A stretch of DNA of 64,000 bases. Origin: Dehalococcoides mccartyi. Lineage in GTDB: Bacteria; Chloroflexota; Dehalococcoidia; UBA2979. Each line of letters begins with the position of its first letter. Position 1 is the stretch's first letter. The notes beneath the pieces are model-generated. The model ran no database searches and was not told the DNA's origin. It saw only the letters and a program-made list of their open reading frames with translations. This document shows, piece by piece, positions 8,158-15,331 of this stretch. A program made the position numbers and the translations under genes. The stretch covers positions 268,854 through 332,853 of the forward strand of contig CAMBFG010000001.1 in NCBI GenBank assembly GCA_945865925.1, written 5' to 3'.

Positions 8158-9081
8158 CTACAGCAGGGCGATCTGGCGCTCCGGCGGCGGTGCTTCGATC
8201 GGCTGGGCGCGCCGGTCCGCGATGCCCACCTCCGCCACGAGGCGCTTCACGCGCGCACGGATCGGCTGGTCCACGGAACGGTCGAGGTACGCGCCGCGGT
8301 AGAGCGAGGCGTAGCGCGCCGCCTCCTCTGGCCAGACACGGGCGAGGCCCTCCAGGAAGTGCTCGCGGGTGCCGCTCTGGAGGTAGAGCGTGCGCGTCCA
8401 GAGATGCGTCGCGCCCGCATCTCGAGCGGCGCGGACGACCTCCAGCAGTTGCTCCGGACGGTCAGAGAGGCCGGGCAGTACGGGCGCCATGCCGACGCCA
8501 GCACGGATACCCGCGTCCACCAGCATGCGCACGGCACGCAGGCGCTGCCTCGGCGGCGCCGTCCCCGGCTCGGTATTCCGCCAGACATAGCCATCGAGGG
8601 TGGGCACCGAGAGGTTCACCGACACCTCCACCCGCGCTGAGGCCTCCGCGAGGACGTCGATGTCGCGGACGATCAGCGGGCCGCGGGTGATGATGTCGAA
8701 CGGTGTGCGGGAACGCGCGAGCACCTGGATACAGCCACGAGTCAGGCGGTACTGGCCCTCCGCCGGTTGGTATGGGTCGGTCGCCGAGCCGATCGCGACG
8801 CCCTCGTGCTTCCACGAACGACGGCGCACCTCAGAGTCGAGGACTTCGACGACGTTCGTCTTGACACGGACGGAGCGGCCATAGGCCTCGCCCGAGGGGC
8901 GATCAGCGCGCTGCTCGAAACCGCGGACGTAGCAGAAGGTGCAGCGGTGGGCACAGCCCATATACGGGTTCAGCGACCACGCGAACGCCATCCCCTGCAC
9001 AGGCGAGAGCGCCGTCTTGCACGGCTCCTCGCGGTAGGCAGTCCTCGGCGCTGCGAGGGCAGTCAGGGTGCGGTCTGGCAT
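8158..9081 (-). CDS. Radical SAM protein, Rv2578c / spore photoproduct lyase-like group
   Basis: 307 residues. NPYMGCAHRCTFCYVR carries the Cx3Cx2C iron-sulfur motif near residue 45, followed by SATDPYQPAE, ITRGPLIVRD and a TIM-barrel body ending with MAPVLPGLSD. This pattern matches the stand-alone radical SAM proteins annotated as the Rv2578c family, whose reaction is not established as far as I know. An in-frame start 16 codons upstream exists; the shorter one is chosen because homologues begin close to this point, but the ribosome-binding site is weak. An 18-bp palindrome lies just upstream (9102-9119). Confidence 0.85.
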   Translation of the reverse strand: MPDRTLTALAAPRTAYREEPCKTALSPVQGMAFAWSLNPYMGCAHRCTFCYVRGFEQRADRPSGEAYGRSVRVKTNVVEVLDSEVRRRSWKHEGVAIGSATDPYQPAEGQYRLTRGCIQVLARSRTPFDIITRGPLIVRDIDVLAEASARVEVSVNLSVPTLDGYVWRNTEPGTAPPRQRLRAVRMLVDAGIRAGVGMAPVLPGLSDRPEQLLEVVRAARDAGATHLWTRTLYLQSGTREHFLEGLARVWPEEAARYASLYRGAYLDRSVDQPIRARVKRLVAEVGIADRRAQPIEAPPPERQIALL

Positions 9082-9101
9082 GCACCCATGATGGCTGACG
9101 T

Positions 9102-9119
9102 CCCCTCGAAATCGAGGGG
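9102..9119. repeat. 18-bp palindrome, possible operator
   Basis: CCCCTCGA-AA-TCGAGGGG is a perfect dyad centred 30 nt upstream of the radical SAM start codon and 25 nt past the stop of the YeeE-like gene. The two-base centre is too small for an RNA hairpin loop, which favours a DNA-binding site over a terminator. Confidence 0.4.
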
Positions 9120-9144
9120 GCAATGGCACTCCGGTGACCGCGGG

Positions 9145-9591
9145 CTAGCCGTCGCCCGTCCCGCGCGCGAGCGGCGGCAAGCGCATCGCACGCTGCAGGC
9201 GTGGGTAGGCCACCCCGAAGGCGCCAGCACCGAGGAGCGCACCCGCGAGGGCCGCGAGTGCGTACACCTTGCCCTCGCCGACGTTCACGAGGATCGGCCC
9301 CGGGCACATCCCCGTGATCGACCAGCCGACGCCAAAGAGGATGCCGCCGACCACGTTGCCTCGATGTCCCGGCTTCGGTGTGACGACCAGGGGTGCCCCG
9401 GTGAGCGTCTTGCCATAGCGCTTGAGCAACCAGAGGGCGGGTGCGGTGACCACCACCGCGGTGCCGATGATCCCGTACAGCTGGAACCGTTCCAGCAGGA
9501 ACATTCCCTGGATGAAGTCGTAGTCAGCGGCGCCGGAGCGGCTCAACACGAACCCGAAGAAGGTGCCGAGGACCAGGTAGACGAGGATCAT
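9145..9591 (-). CDS. YeeE/YedE-type membrane protein, C-terminal half protein (DUF6691-like)
   Basis: 148 residues, about four hydrophobic segments. GGILFGVGWSITGMCPGP contains the conserved Cys-containing channel motif of YeeE/YedE sulfur-compound transporters, in which Cys residues relay thiosulfate. It is the second gene of a pair (13 nt gap) with another half-size YeeE/YedE protein; together they equal one full-length transporter. Role is import of a reduced sulfur compound by family knowledge. No sulfurtransferase or persulfide dioxygenase gene is adjacent to refine the substrate. Confidence 0.85.
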   Translation of the reverse strand: MILVYLVLGTFFGFVLSRSGAADYDFIQGMFLLERFQLYGIIGTAVVVTAPALWLLKRYGKTLTGAPLVVTPKPGHRGNVVGGILFGVGWSITGMCPGPILVNVGEGKVYALAALAGALLGAGAFGVAYPRLQRAMRLPPLARGTGDG

Positions 9592-9604
9592 CGCAGCCCC
9601 CTTC

Positions 9605-10105
9605 CTAGAGGATCACGCGGTAGATGAGGTTGGTCGTCACAAGCCCTGCCGCCATGAACGACATCGTCGAGACGAGGCTGGGCAGTTCGAGGTTCGAGAG
9701 GCCGAAGATGCCGTGGCCGCTCGTGCAGCCTCCGGCCAGGCGCGTCCCGAAGCCGATCAGCAACCCGCCCGCGAACATCCAGACCACCTTCCCGCCCGGC
9801 CCCCAGCCGATGCGCTCGTCGAACATCCCGAGGTCCCAGGTCGGCGACCAGCCGCCGCCGAGCACCGCCGAGAGCACCCCGCCGAGGACGAGCCCACCAA
9901 GCAGCGGCAGCCGCCAGCCGCCCTCCGACTTGAGTGCGTCACGGTGGAAGTACGGCGCGCGCAGGACGAGGGCACACACGTCCTCGAAACCCGTGGAGAC
10001 ACCGAGGCGGCGGTTCGCGATGACGAGCAGCGCGAGCGTGACGGCGCTGATGCCGAGGCCCGCGACGGCCCAGTGGATCGCCTGCATGTCATGGAGGATC
10101 AGCAT
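9605..10105 (-). CDS. YeeE/YedE-type membrane protein, N-terminal half protein
   Basis: 166 residues from the ATG at 10105 (GGAG about 8 nt upstream); an upstream in-frame ATG at 10174 lacks a ribosome-binding site. Four to five hydrophobic segments; GGLLIGFGTRLAGGCTSGHG is the conserved Cys motif of the family, and SMSFMAAGLVTT follows. Paired with the downstream half-size protein, this forms a probable two-subunit thiosulfate-type transporter in the cytoplasmic membrane. Confidence 0.85.
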   Translation of the reverse strand: MLILHDMQAIHWAVAGLGISAVTLALLVIANRRLGVSTGFEDVCALVLRAPYFHRDALKSEGGWRLPLLGGLVLGGVLSAVLGGGWSPTWDLGMFDERIGWGPGGKVVWMFAGGLLIGFGTRLAGGCTSGHGIFGLSNLELPSLVSTMSFMAAGLVTTNLIYRVIL

Positions 10106-10225
10106 CGAGGGCTCCTTCTCACGATCTGGGCGCAGAGTACGCGCAGGCACGGGTGACTTCGCCCGGTGCTTCACAAACCAGCCTCGGCGGCAGGTACCAT
10201 CCCGGCGCAGCCCGGGAGGTTCCCC

Positions 10226-11008
10226 ATGCCATCACCGAACGTCCACTGGGGTGACCGCGCCCGCCTCGACGGCGGCATCGAGGAGCGCTCGATCACCGTC
10301 GACCGCGGGGCCGGCCCGGTACCGGGACTGCTGTGGACGAAGGTTGGTGCGGGACGCTCACCGCTGGTGCTGGTCGGGCACGGCGGAAGCGGGAAGAAGG
10401 ACGCCGCGAACAACCTCGCCACCCGCGATTTCCTCACGGGGCAGCACGGCATCGCCACGCTCGCCATCGACGGCCCGGCGCACGGCGACCGCGGCCCGGT
10501 GACCGACACCAGTCACCCCGCCTACACCGAGATGTGGAAGAACCCGCGCATTATCGATGAGATGAACGAGGACTGGGGCGCCACCCTCGACGCTGCGCTG
10601 GCGCTCGGTGAGTTCGACCCAGGCGCCATCGGGTACTACGGGCTGTCGATGGGGACGATGTTCGGGCTGCCGCTCGTCGCATTCGAGCCGCGGATTGCCG
10701 TCGCCGTCCTCGGCCTCTGCGGCGTCCGAGGTACTTCGATCGACCGGAGCGGGATCGCGGCGCGGCTGGCGGCGGACGCACCGCGCGTCACCTGTCCGCT
10801 GATGTACCACGTGCAGTGGGACGACGAACGCTTCGAGCGCGAGAGCGCCTTCGAGTTGTACGGAATGCTCGCGTCCACCGACAAGCGGCTGCAGTCCACA
10901 CCCGGCCCGCACGCCGGCGTGGGCATCGAGGCGCGCGACACGATCCAGTCGTTCCTCGCGGCACGCCTGGAAGCGCTCCACGCCACCTCGGCTGTGAGCA
11001 CGCGATGA
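10226..11008 (+). CDS. Alpha/beta hydrolase (dienelactone hydrolase-like)
   Basis: 260 residues. LVLVGHGGSGKKD is the oxyanion-hole strand-loop, GYYGLSMGTMFGLP the nucleophile elbow with catalytic Ser, HVQWDDERF the probable acid loop and GPHAGV the His. The start ATG has GGGAGG 6 nt upstream. The stop overlaps the next start (ATGA), so translation with the metallo-beta-lactamase-fold gene is coupled. First gene of a four-gene operon ending in a selenoprotein. The substrate is unknown; a carboxylester or lactone is likely. Confidence 0.8.
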   Translation: MPSPNVHWGDRARLDGGIEERSITVDRGAGPVPGLLWTKVGAGRSPLVLVGHGGSGKKDAANNLATRDFLTGQHGIATLAIDGPAHGDRGPVTDTSHPAYTEMWKNPRIIDEMNEDWGATLDAALALGEFDPGAIGYYGLSMGTMFGLPLVAFEPRIAVAVLGLCGVRGTSIDRSGIAARLAADAPRVTCPLMYHVQWDDERFERESAFELYGMLASTDKRLQSTPGPHAGVGIEARDTIQSFLAARLEALHATSAVSTR

Positions 11009-11796
11009 AACGGGCGCGGGTCGGGAACGTCGAGGTCGTCGCGCTGGTCGATTGCGTCGAGGCGTACGACGCGAACATGGTGTACCCGGACGCCGCGGAG
11101 GCGATCGCGCCGCTGCGCGGCTACCTCGACAGCGAGGGCCGCGTCGCGCTGAACTTCGCCTCGTTCCTCCTGCGCGAGGGCACCCGCACGATCCTCGTCG
11201 ACACCGGATGGGGCCCCGAGCACCACGGACTGCTCCCGGACGAACTGCGCGAGGCCGGCGTGGGCCTCGACGAGATCGACACAGTGATCTTCACCCACCT
11301 GCACGGCGACCACACGGCGTGGAACCTCGACCGGGCGAACGGGACGCCGATGTTCCCCCGCGCGCGCTATCTGGTGCCGCGGGCAGACTGGGATCACTAC
11401 AGCGCGGAAGCCTCGGCCTCCTTCGTGCGAGACGTGGCACCGCTGGAGCGCCTTGGCGTCCTCGACCTGATCGAGGGCGAGCGTGTGCTCACACCCTCGA
11501 TGACCACACTCCCGACGCCGGGACACACGCCCGGGCACACGAGCGTGGTGATCACCTCGGCGGGTGAGCGCGGGTTCATCCTGGGTGATGTCGTGTTCTC
11601 CGAGGTGGATGCGGCGCTACCGGATCTCCTCAGCACGTTCGACGGCGACCGCGAACTCGCACGCCGGACACGCAAGGCCATCGTCCAGCGCCTCGTCGAG
11701 GACGGATCACTGGTCGGCGCGAGCCACATCCGTGCGCCCGGCCTCGGCCGATTCGTGCGCGACGGCGCGGGCACACGCTGGGACGCGCTGGCGTAG
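11005..11796 (+). CDS. Metallo-beta-lactamase-fold hydrolase
   Basis: 263 residues. THLHGDHTAWN is the HxHxDH metal-binding motif; PGHTPGHTSV gives the next ligand His, GDVVFSE the bridging Asp and GASHIRAPGLG the last His. The layout resembles AttM/lactonase-like and other small-molecule hydrolases of the fold, not RNA-processing members. It overlaps the upstream hydrolase by 4 nt, and its stop codon lies inside the ribosome-binding site of the next gene, so the operon is tightly coupled. No signal peptide, so it is cytoplasmic. Confidence 0.85.
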   Translation: MKRARVGNVEVVALVDCVEAYDANMVYPDAAEAIAPLRGYLDSEGRVALNFASFLLREGTRTILVDTGWGPEHHGLLPDELREAGVGLDEIDTVIFTHLHGDHTAWNLDRANGTPMFPRARYLVPRADWDHYSAEASASFVRDVAPLERLGVLDLIEGERVLTPSMTTLPTPGHTPGHTSVVITSAGERGFILGDVVFSEVDAALPDLLSTFDGDRELARRTRKAIVQRLVEDGSLVGASHIRAPGLGRFVRDGAGTRWDALA

Positions 11797-11805
11797 GAGG
11801 TTCGC

Positions 11806-13380
11806 GTGGTGCTACCAGCGTTCACCCTCGATGCCGCCGATGGGTCACGGGCCTTCCCCACGGGGCGGCCGGCGCTGCTGTGCTTCGTCAAGGAGGACTG
11901 CCCGACCTGCGGGCTCTCGATGCCGCTGATCGAGGAGGCGCACCGCGCGTTCGGCAACGAGGTAGACGTGCTGATCGTGGGACAGGACGCCGAGGGGAAC
12001 GCGGTGCTGGTGGAGCGGCATGGGCTCACCGCGCCGATACTGGATGACTCCGCGCTGCACGTCTCCTTCGCGTACGACCTCGACACCGTGCCGACGGTGA
12101 TCCTGGCCGACCCGACGGGGGAGGAGCGCACGCGGTTCGTGGGGTTCGGGCGAGACGACTGGCGGCACCTCGTGTCATCGCTCGCGGAGACCTCGGGGCT
12201 GCGGGCGCCCGCAGTGGACTGGGACGCCTACCCGGAGTCGCGCCCCGGGTGCGGGTCGAAGTCCGTGGAGCCGGGGATCGCGGAGCGCCTGGAGGCCGAG
12301 GCGAGCGGGAGCCCACTGCGCGCCCGTCGGATCGAGATCGCAACACAGGACGACGAGTTCGAGTTCATGTTCGACCAGGGGCTGACGGACGGCCTGCCGG
12401 TCGTCCCGCCGACGCCGGAGCGAGTGCTGCGGATGCTGCGCGGGACTCGCCGCGACGCTCAGGAGGTGGTCGCGACCGTGCCGCCGAACATGGCGCCCGC
12501 GACCATCGAGAAGATCGCGATCAACGCGGTGATGGCCGGGTGTCTTCCGGAGTACCTCCCGGTGGTCATCGCGGCCATCGAGGCGGTGTGTACTGACACG
12601 TTCAACGCACACGGCATCATGGCGACAACGATGGGCGCCGCGCCGGTGCTGGTGGTGAACGGCCCGATCCGGCATCGCATCGGGATGAACATGGGCCTCG
12701 GCGTGCTGGGGCAGGGGAACCGTGCGAACGCGACGATCGGGCGCGCGCTGATGCTGGTGCTGCGGAACGTCGGCGGGGCGAAGCCGGGCGGGACGGAGCG
12801 GTCCACCTTCGGATCACCGATGAAATACACGATGGCCTTCGCAGAGTGGGAGGAGCGCAGCCCGTGGTCGCCGCTCCACGTGGAGCGCGGCTTCCGCGCA
12901 GAGCAGAGCGTGCTCACCGCGTTCGGCATGACCGGGGCACCGCACCTGATCGTCGACCAGACCTCGAGGAGCGCGCGCGCCCTCGGGGGGAGCATCGGGG
13001 TCGGCCTCGAGTCGGCAGCGCACCCGAAGGCCCACCGCTACGGCGACGTGTTGCTGGTGGTCGGCCCGGAGCACCTCGACACCCTCACGCACGATGGGTA
13101 TGCGACGAAGGAGCACCTGCGCGCACGGGTGCAGGAGGTGACGGCACGCCCGTTTGCGGACGTGGTCTCGGACGACGAGGTCGGCGGTGGTGCCTCGGCC
13201 GACTCGCTCACCTCGATGACGGCCGAGCAGCGGGCGCGGCTGGTGCCGAAGTTCGACACGCCGGCGAACATCCACATCGTGGTGGCGGGCGCGGACGCCG
13301 GGAAGTGGTCGGCGTTCTTCGCCGGATGGACGACTGGAGCGGGCGGCACGATCCCCACCAGCCGGGTGATCGAGGAGTAG
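11806..13380 (+). CDS. Thioredoxin-fold/large unassigned-domain fusion protein, partner of UGSC protein
   Basis: 524 residues from a GTG with AGGAGG 5 nt upstream. Residues 1-130 look like a TlpA/peroxiredoxin-type thioredoxin fold with Cys32-Pro-Thr-Cys35 and a cis-Pro region at TVPTVILAD. A linker with GCGSKS (Cys149) follows. The remaining 350 residues, beginning near FEFMFDQGLTDGLPVVPPTP and including MATTMGAAPVLVVNGP and GMNMGLGVLGQGNRANATIG, form a domain I cannot assign to a characterised enzyme. No signal peptide. It sits 22 nt before the selenoprotein gene, so a shared redox reaction is plausible: the CPTC centre could reduce the Sec-containing partner. That is inference. Confidence 0.7.
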   Translation: MVLPAFTLDAADGSRAFPTGRPALLCFVKEDCPTCGLSMPLIEEAHRAFGNEVDVLIVGQDAEGNAVLVERHGLTAPILDDSALHVSFAYDLDTVPTVILADPTGEERTRFVGFGRDDWRHLVSSLAETSGLRAPAVDWDAYPESRPGCGSKSVEPGIAERLEAEASGSPLRARRIEIATQDDEFEFMFDQGLTDGLPVVPPTPERVLRMLRGTRRDAQEVVATVPPNMAPATIEKIAINAVMAGCLPEYLPVVIAAIEAVCTDTFNAHGIMATTMGAAPVLVVNGPIRHRIGMNMGLGVLGQGNRANATIGRALMLVLRNVGGAKPGGTERSTFGSPMKYTMAFAEWEERSPWSPLHVERGFRAEQSVLTAFGMTGAPHLIVDQTSRSARALGGSIGVGLESAAHPKAHRYGDVLLVVGPEHLDTLTHDGYATKEHLRARVQEVTARPFADVVSDDEVGGGASADSLTSMTAEQRARLVPKFDTPANIHIVVAGADAGKWSAFFAGWTTGAGGTIPTSRVIEE

Positions 13381-13402
13381 ACTCCCGGTTAGGAGACGTG
13401 CC

Positions 13403-13924
13403 ATGACGCTGATCCTTGACCCCACTGACGAGCGCGTCCCGGTCCGGCGGCATCTGACGCCACGGCCAGAGCACCTGCGCGGGGTCATCGGTCTCCTCGA
13501 CATCTCGAAGCCGCGCGGCAACGTCTTCCTCGACCGCCTCGAAGCGCTGTTCCACGAGCGGCTGCCCGAGGTGGAGGTGCGTCGCTACCGCAAGCCGACA
13601 TTCACCAAGCCGGCGCCCGAGGACCTGCGGCGGAAGATCCTCGAAGAGTGCGGCTATGTGATCGAGGCGCTCGCCGACTGAGGATCCTGCACGACGTGCA
13701 GTGTGCACGACACCGTCTATTTCGAAACGCAGGGCCGGCCCTCGGTCTTCCTCGCCTCGACCGAGTTCGTGGACGCGGCGACGGCCCAGTCGGTCGCGCT
13801 CGGGCTACCGGAGGTGCGACGCGTCTTCGTGCCGCACCCAATCCAGGACGCGCTGGATCCCGAGATGTGGGCGAAGGCGGAGGCGGCCTTCGAGGCGGTG
13901 GTCGCCGCCCTTCTCGACGCCTGA
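13403..13924 (+). CDS. UGSC-family selenoprotein, in-frame TGA read as selenocysteine
   Basis: 173 residues if the TGA at 13679-13681 is decoded as selenocysteine (residue 93). The frame stays open on both sides: residues 1-92 begin MTLILDPTDERVPVRRHL, with TAGGAGA 6 nt before the ATG, and the downstream part reads GSCTTCSVHDTVYFETQG to a TGA stop at 13922. The junction is exactly U-G-S-C, followed by a CTTC pair, the hallmark of the UGSC family of predicted selenoproteins described from marine metagenomes. Function is unknown; a thiol/selenol redox role is expected from the motif and from the thioredoxin-fold gene next door. A caller that treats TGA as stop would report a 92-residue protein and a separate 73-residue protein. 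The Sec reading depends on selA/B/C elsewhere in the genome. Confidence 0.85.
13687..13717 (+). promoter_or_regulatory. Candidate bacterial SECIS stem-loop
   Basis: Directly after the Sec TGA, GTGCA (13696-13700) and TGCAC (13704-13708) form a stem with a GTG loop whose first G is 20 nt past the TGA, within the usual distance for a bacterial SECIS. GAC (13693-13695) and GTC (13715-13717) can extend it across a bulge. A competing stem CTGCAC/GTGCAG (13687-13701) also exists, so the fold is unproven. Confidence 0.45.
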
Positions 13925-13941
13925 GACCGCACATAAGTCTC

Positions 13942-13991
13942 GTTTGAGGCCAATAATCACTCGTTTTCACCTACCCGATGAGGCCTCAAAC
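13942..13991. repeat. Inverted repeat after the selenoprotein gene
   Basis: GTTTGAGGCC (13942-13951) and GGCCTCAAAC (13982-13991) are perfect complements separated by 30 AT-richer bases. It starts 18 nt past the UGSC stop and could end the operon transcript or mark a regulatory site for the following GGDEF gene. Confidence 0.45.
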
Positions 13992-14040
13992 CTGACGGCC
14001 TCCTCATGCTGACGCGCGTTCTGTCGAGGATTCAGGGGAA

Positions 14041-14063
14041 CGTGATGCCGAGGCGGCATCACG
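14041..14063 (+). terminator. Strong hairpin just upstream of the PAS-GGDEF start
   Basis: CGTGATGCCG/CGGCATCACG, 10 bp, loop AGG, ends 14 nt before the GTG start of the next gene. No T-run follows. It may be a terminator for the upstream operon or a translational control element in the leader of the GGDEF gene. Confidence 0.45.
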
Positions 14064-14077
14064 GGTAAGGGATCGCG

Positions 14078-15280
14078 GTGCCGACCACGACACTCTCCGA
14101 CGTGGAAGCCGTCCTCGACACGCTAGCGACGCCTGTAGTGGTGTGGGACCTCGAGGGGCACAACCTCGCGAGTAACACTGCCGCGGCGGCGCTGTTCGGG
14201 TACTCCCGCACGCAGATGCACGCCATCAACCGCTCGATGACCGTCCACCCCGAGGATTTGCAGGCGGTGCAGGCGCGCGTGGCGACGCGGCGTGCAGGCG
14301 ATCGCACCCGCCGCCATTTCGCGCAACGCATCGTGACGGCGACCGGCGCAATCCGGGAGTGTGCCTGCTCAGGCGCGGCGTACGAGTACGATGGCCAAAT
14401 CATCGGCACCGTGGTCGAGTACTTCGATGCGGGACGCCTGGAGCAGGTCGGCGGCGCCTTCGCGCGCAACGCCGCGCTGTTCCGTGAACTGTTCGAGTTG
14501 AGCCCGGTCGCCGTCTTCAGCACCGGGCCCGACCACCGCTTCGAGATGGTGAACCCGACCGCTCGGCTGCTGCTCCAGCGCCCGATCGAGGAACTCGAAG
14601 CGCTCACTCTTGCAGACATCGTGGCGCCCGAGCATCGGATCGTGCTGGACAGCGAGGTGGTTGCTGGTGGCGCACCCGAGACCGTGGAACTGGAGATGCT
14701 GCGTCCGGACGGTTCCGGACGATGGGTACACCTCTCGCTGCGGACGCTGGCGGACGCCCAGGGCGCGTTCGCCGGGCAGGTGGGCCTCGCGCAGGACATT
14801 ACGCAGCAGGTGGCGGCCCGCGACGCTGCTGTGGCTGCCGCGCGCCATGACGCGCTCACGGGCGCGCTCAACCGCCGCGCCTTCGAGGAACGCGTTACGC
14901 CAGCCGCGGAACGGAACACGGCGGTCGCGGTCATCGACCTCAACGACTTCAAGTCGATCAACGACCACCACGGCCACGGCGTCGGCGACGAAGCGCTCCT
15001 CGCGGTGGCCACTGCCCTTGGCGAGGTCGAGGGGGTCGAGGTGTACCGCACGGGTGGGGACGAGTTCGTCGCCGTCGCAACCGGCTGGACGGCGGCACGC
15101 CTCGAGCGGGCGCTCCCACGCATTGTGCCGATCCCCGGGCGAGCCATCCGCGCCTCACTCGCTGTGGGCGCGGCCGTCGCGCCGGCGGGCACTCCGCTCG
15201 CCGCAGCGGTCGAGGCGGCCGACCAGCGGATGTACCGCGCCAAGCGCGCGCGACAGGCGGCGACGCGCCGCTCGGCTTAA
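14078..15280 (+). CDS. Diguanylate cyclase with two PAS-type sensor domains
   Basis: 400 residues. Two PAS-like domains are visible: residues about 8-120 (VVVWDLEGHNLASNTAAAALFGYS, with a PAC-like tail) and about 130-248 (LFELSPVAVFSTGP to AQDITQQ). A GGDEF domain follows, with DALTGALNRRAF, VIDLNDFKSIND and an intact YRTGGDEFVAVA. It should make cyclic di-GMP from two GTP in response to a ligand or redox cue. The RxxD product-inhibition site before the GGDEF motif is absent. No membrane segment, so it is cytoplasmic. The GTG start has only a weak upstream AAGGGA. Confidence 0.9.
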   Translation: MPTTTLSDVEAVLDTLATPVVVWDLEGHNLASNTAAAALFGYSRTQMHAINRSMTVHPEDLQAVQARVATRRAGDRTRRHFAQRIVTATGAIRECACSGAAYEYDGQIIGTVVEYFDAGRLEQVGGAFARNAALFRELFELSPVAVFSTGPDHRFEMVNPTARLLLQRPIEELEALTLADIVAPEHRIVLDSEVVAGGAPETVELEMLRPDGSGRWVHLSLRTLADAQGAFAGQVGLAQDITQQVAARDAAVAAARHDALTGALNRRAFEERVTPAAERNTAVAVIDLNDFKSINDHHGHGVGDEALLAVATALGEVEGVEVYRTGGDEFVAVATGWTAARLERALPRIVPIPGRAIRASLAVGAAVAPAGTPLAAAVEAADQRMYRAKRARQAATRRSA

Positions 15281-15331
15281 CCACCAGCGCACTCGATGAA
15301 CCCACCGGGTGCCGGGGGTAGAGTCGAGGAC

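Noticed and set aside
13703-13924. Separate 73-residue gene starting at GTG 13703
   Set aside because: No ribosome-binding site, starts inside the UGSC domain, and is in frame with the upstream gene through one TGA; better read as the C-terminal part of the selenoprotein.
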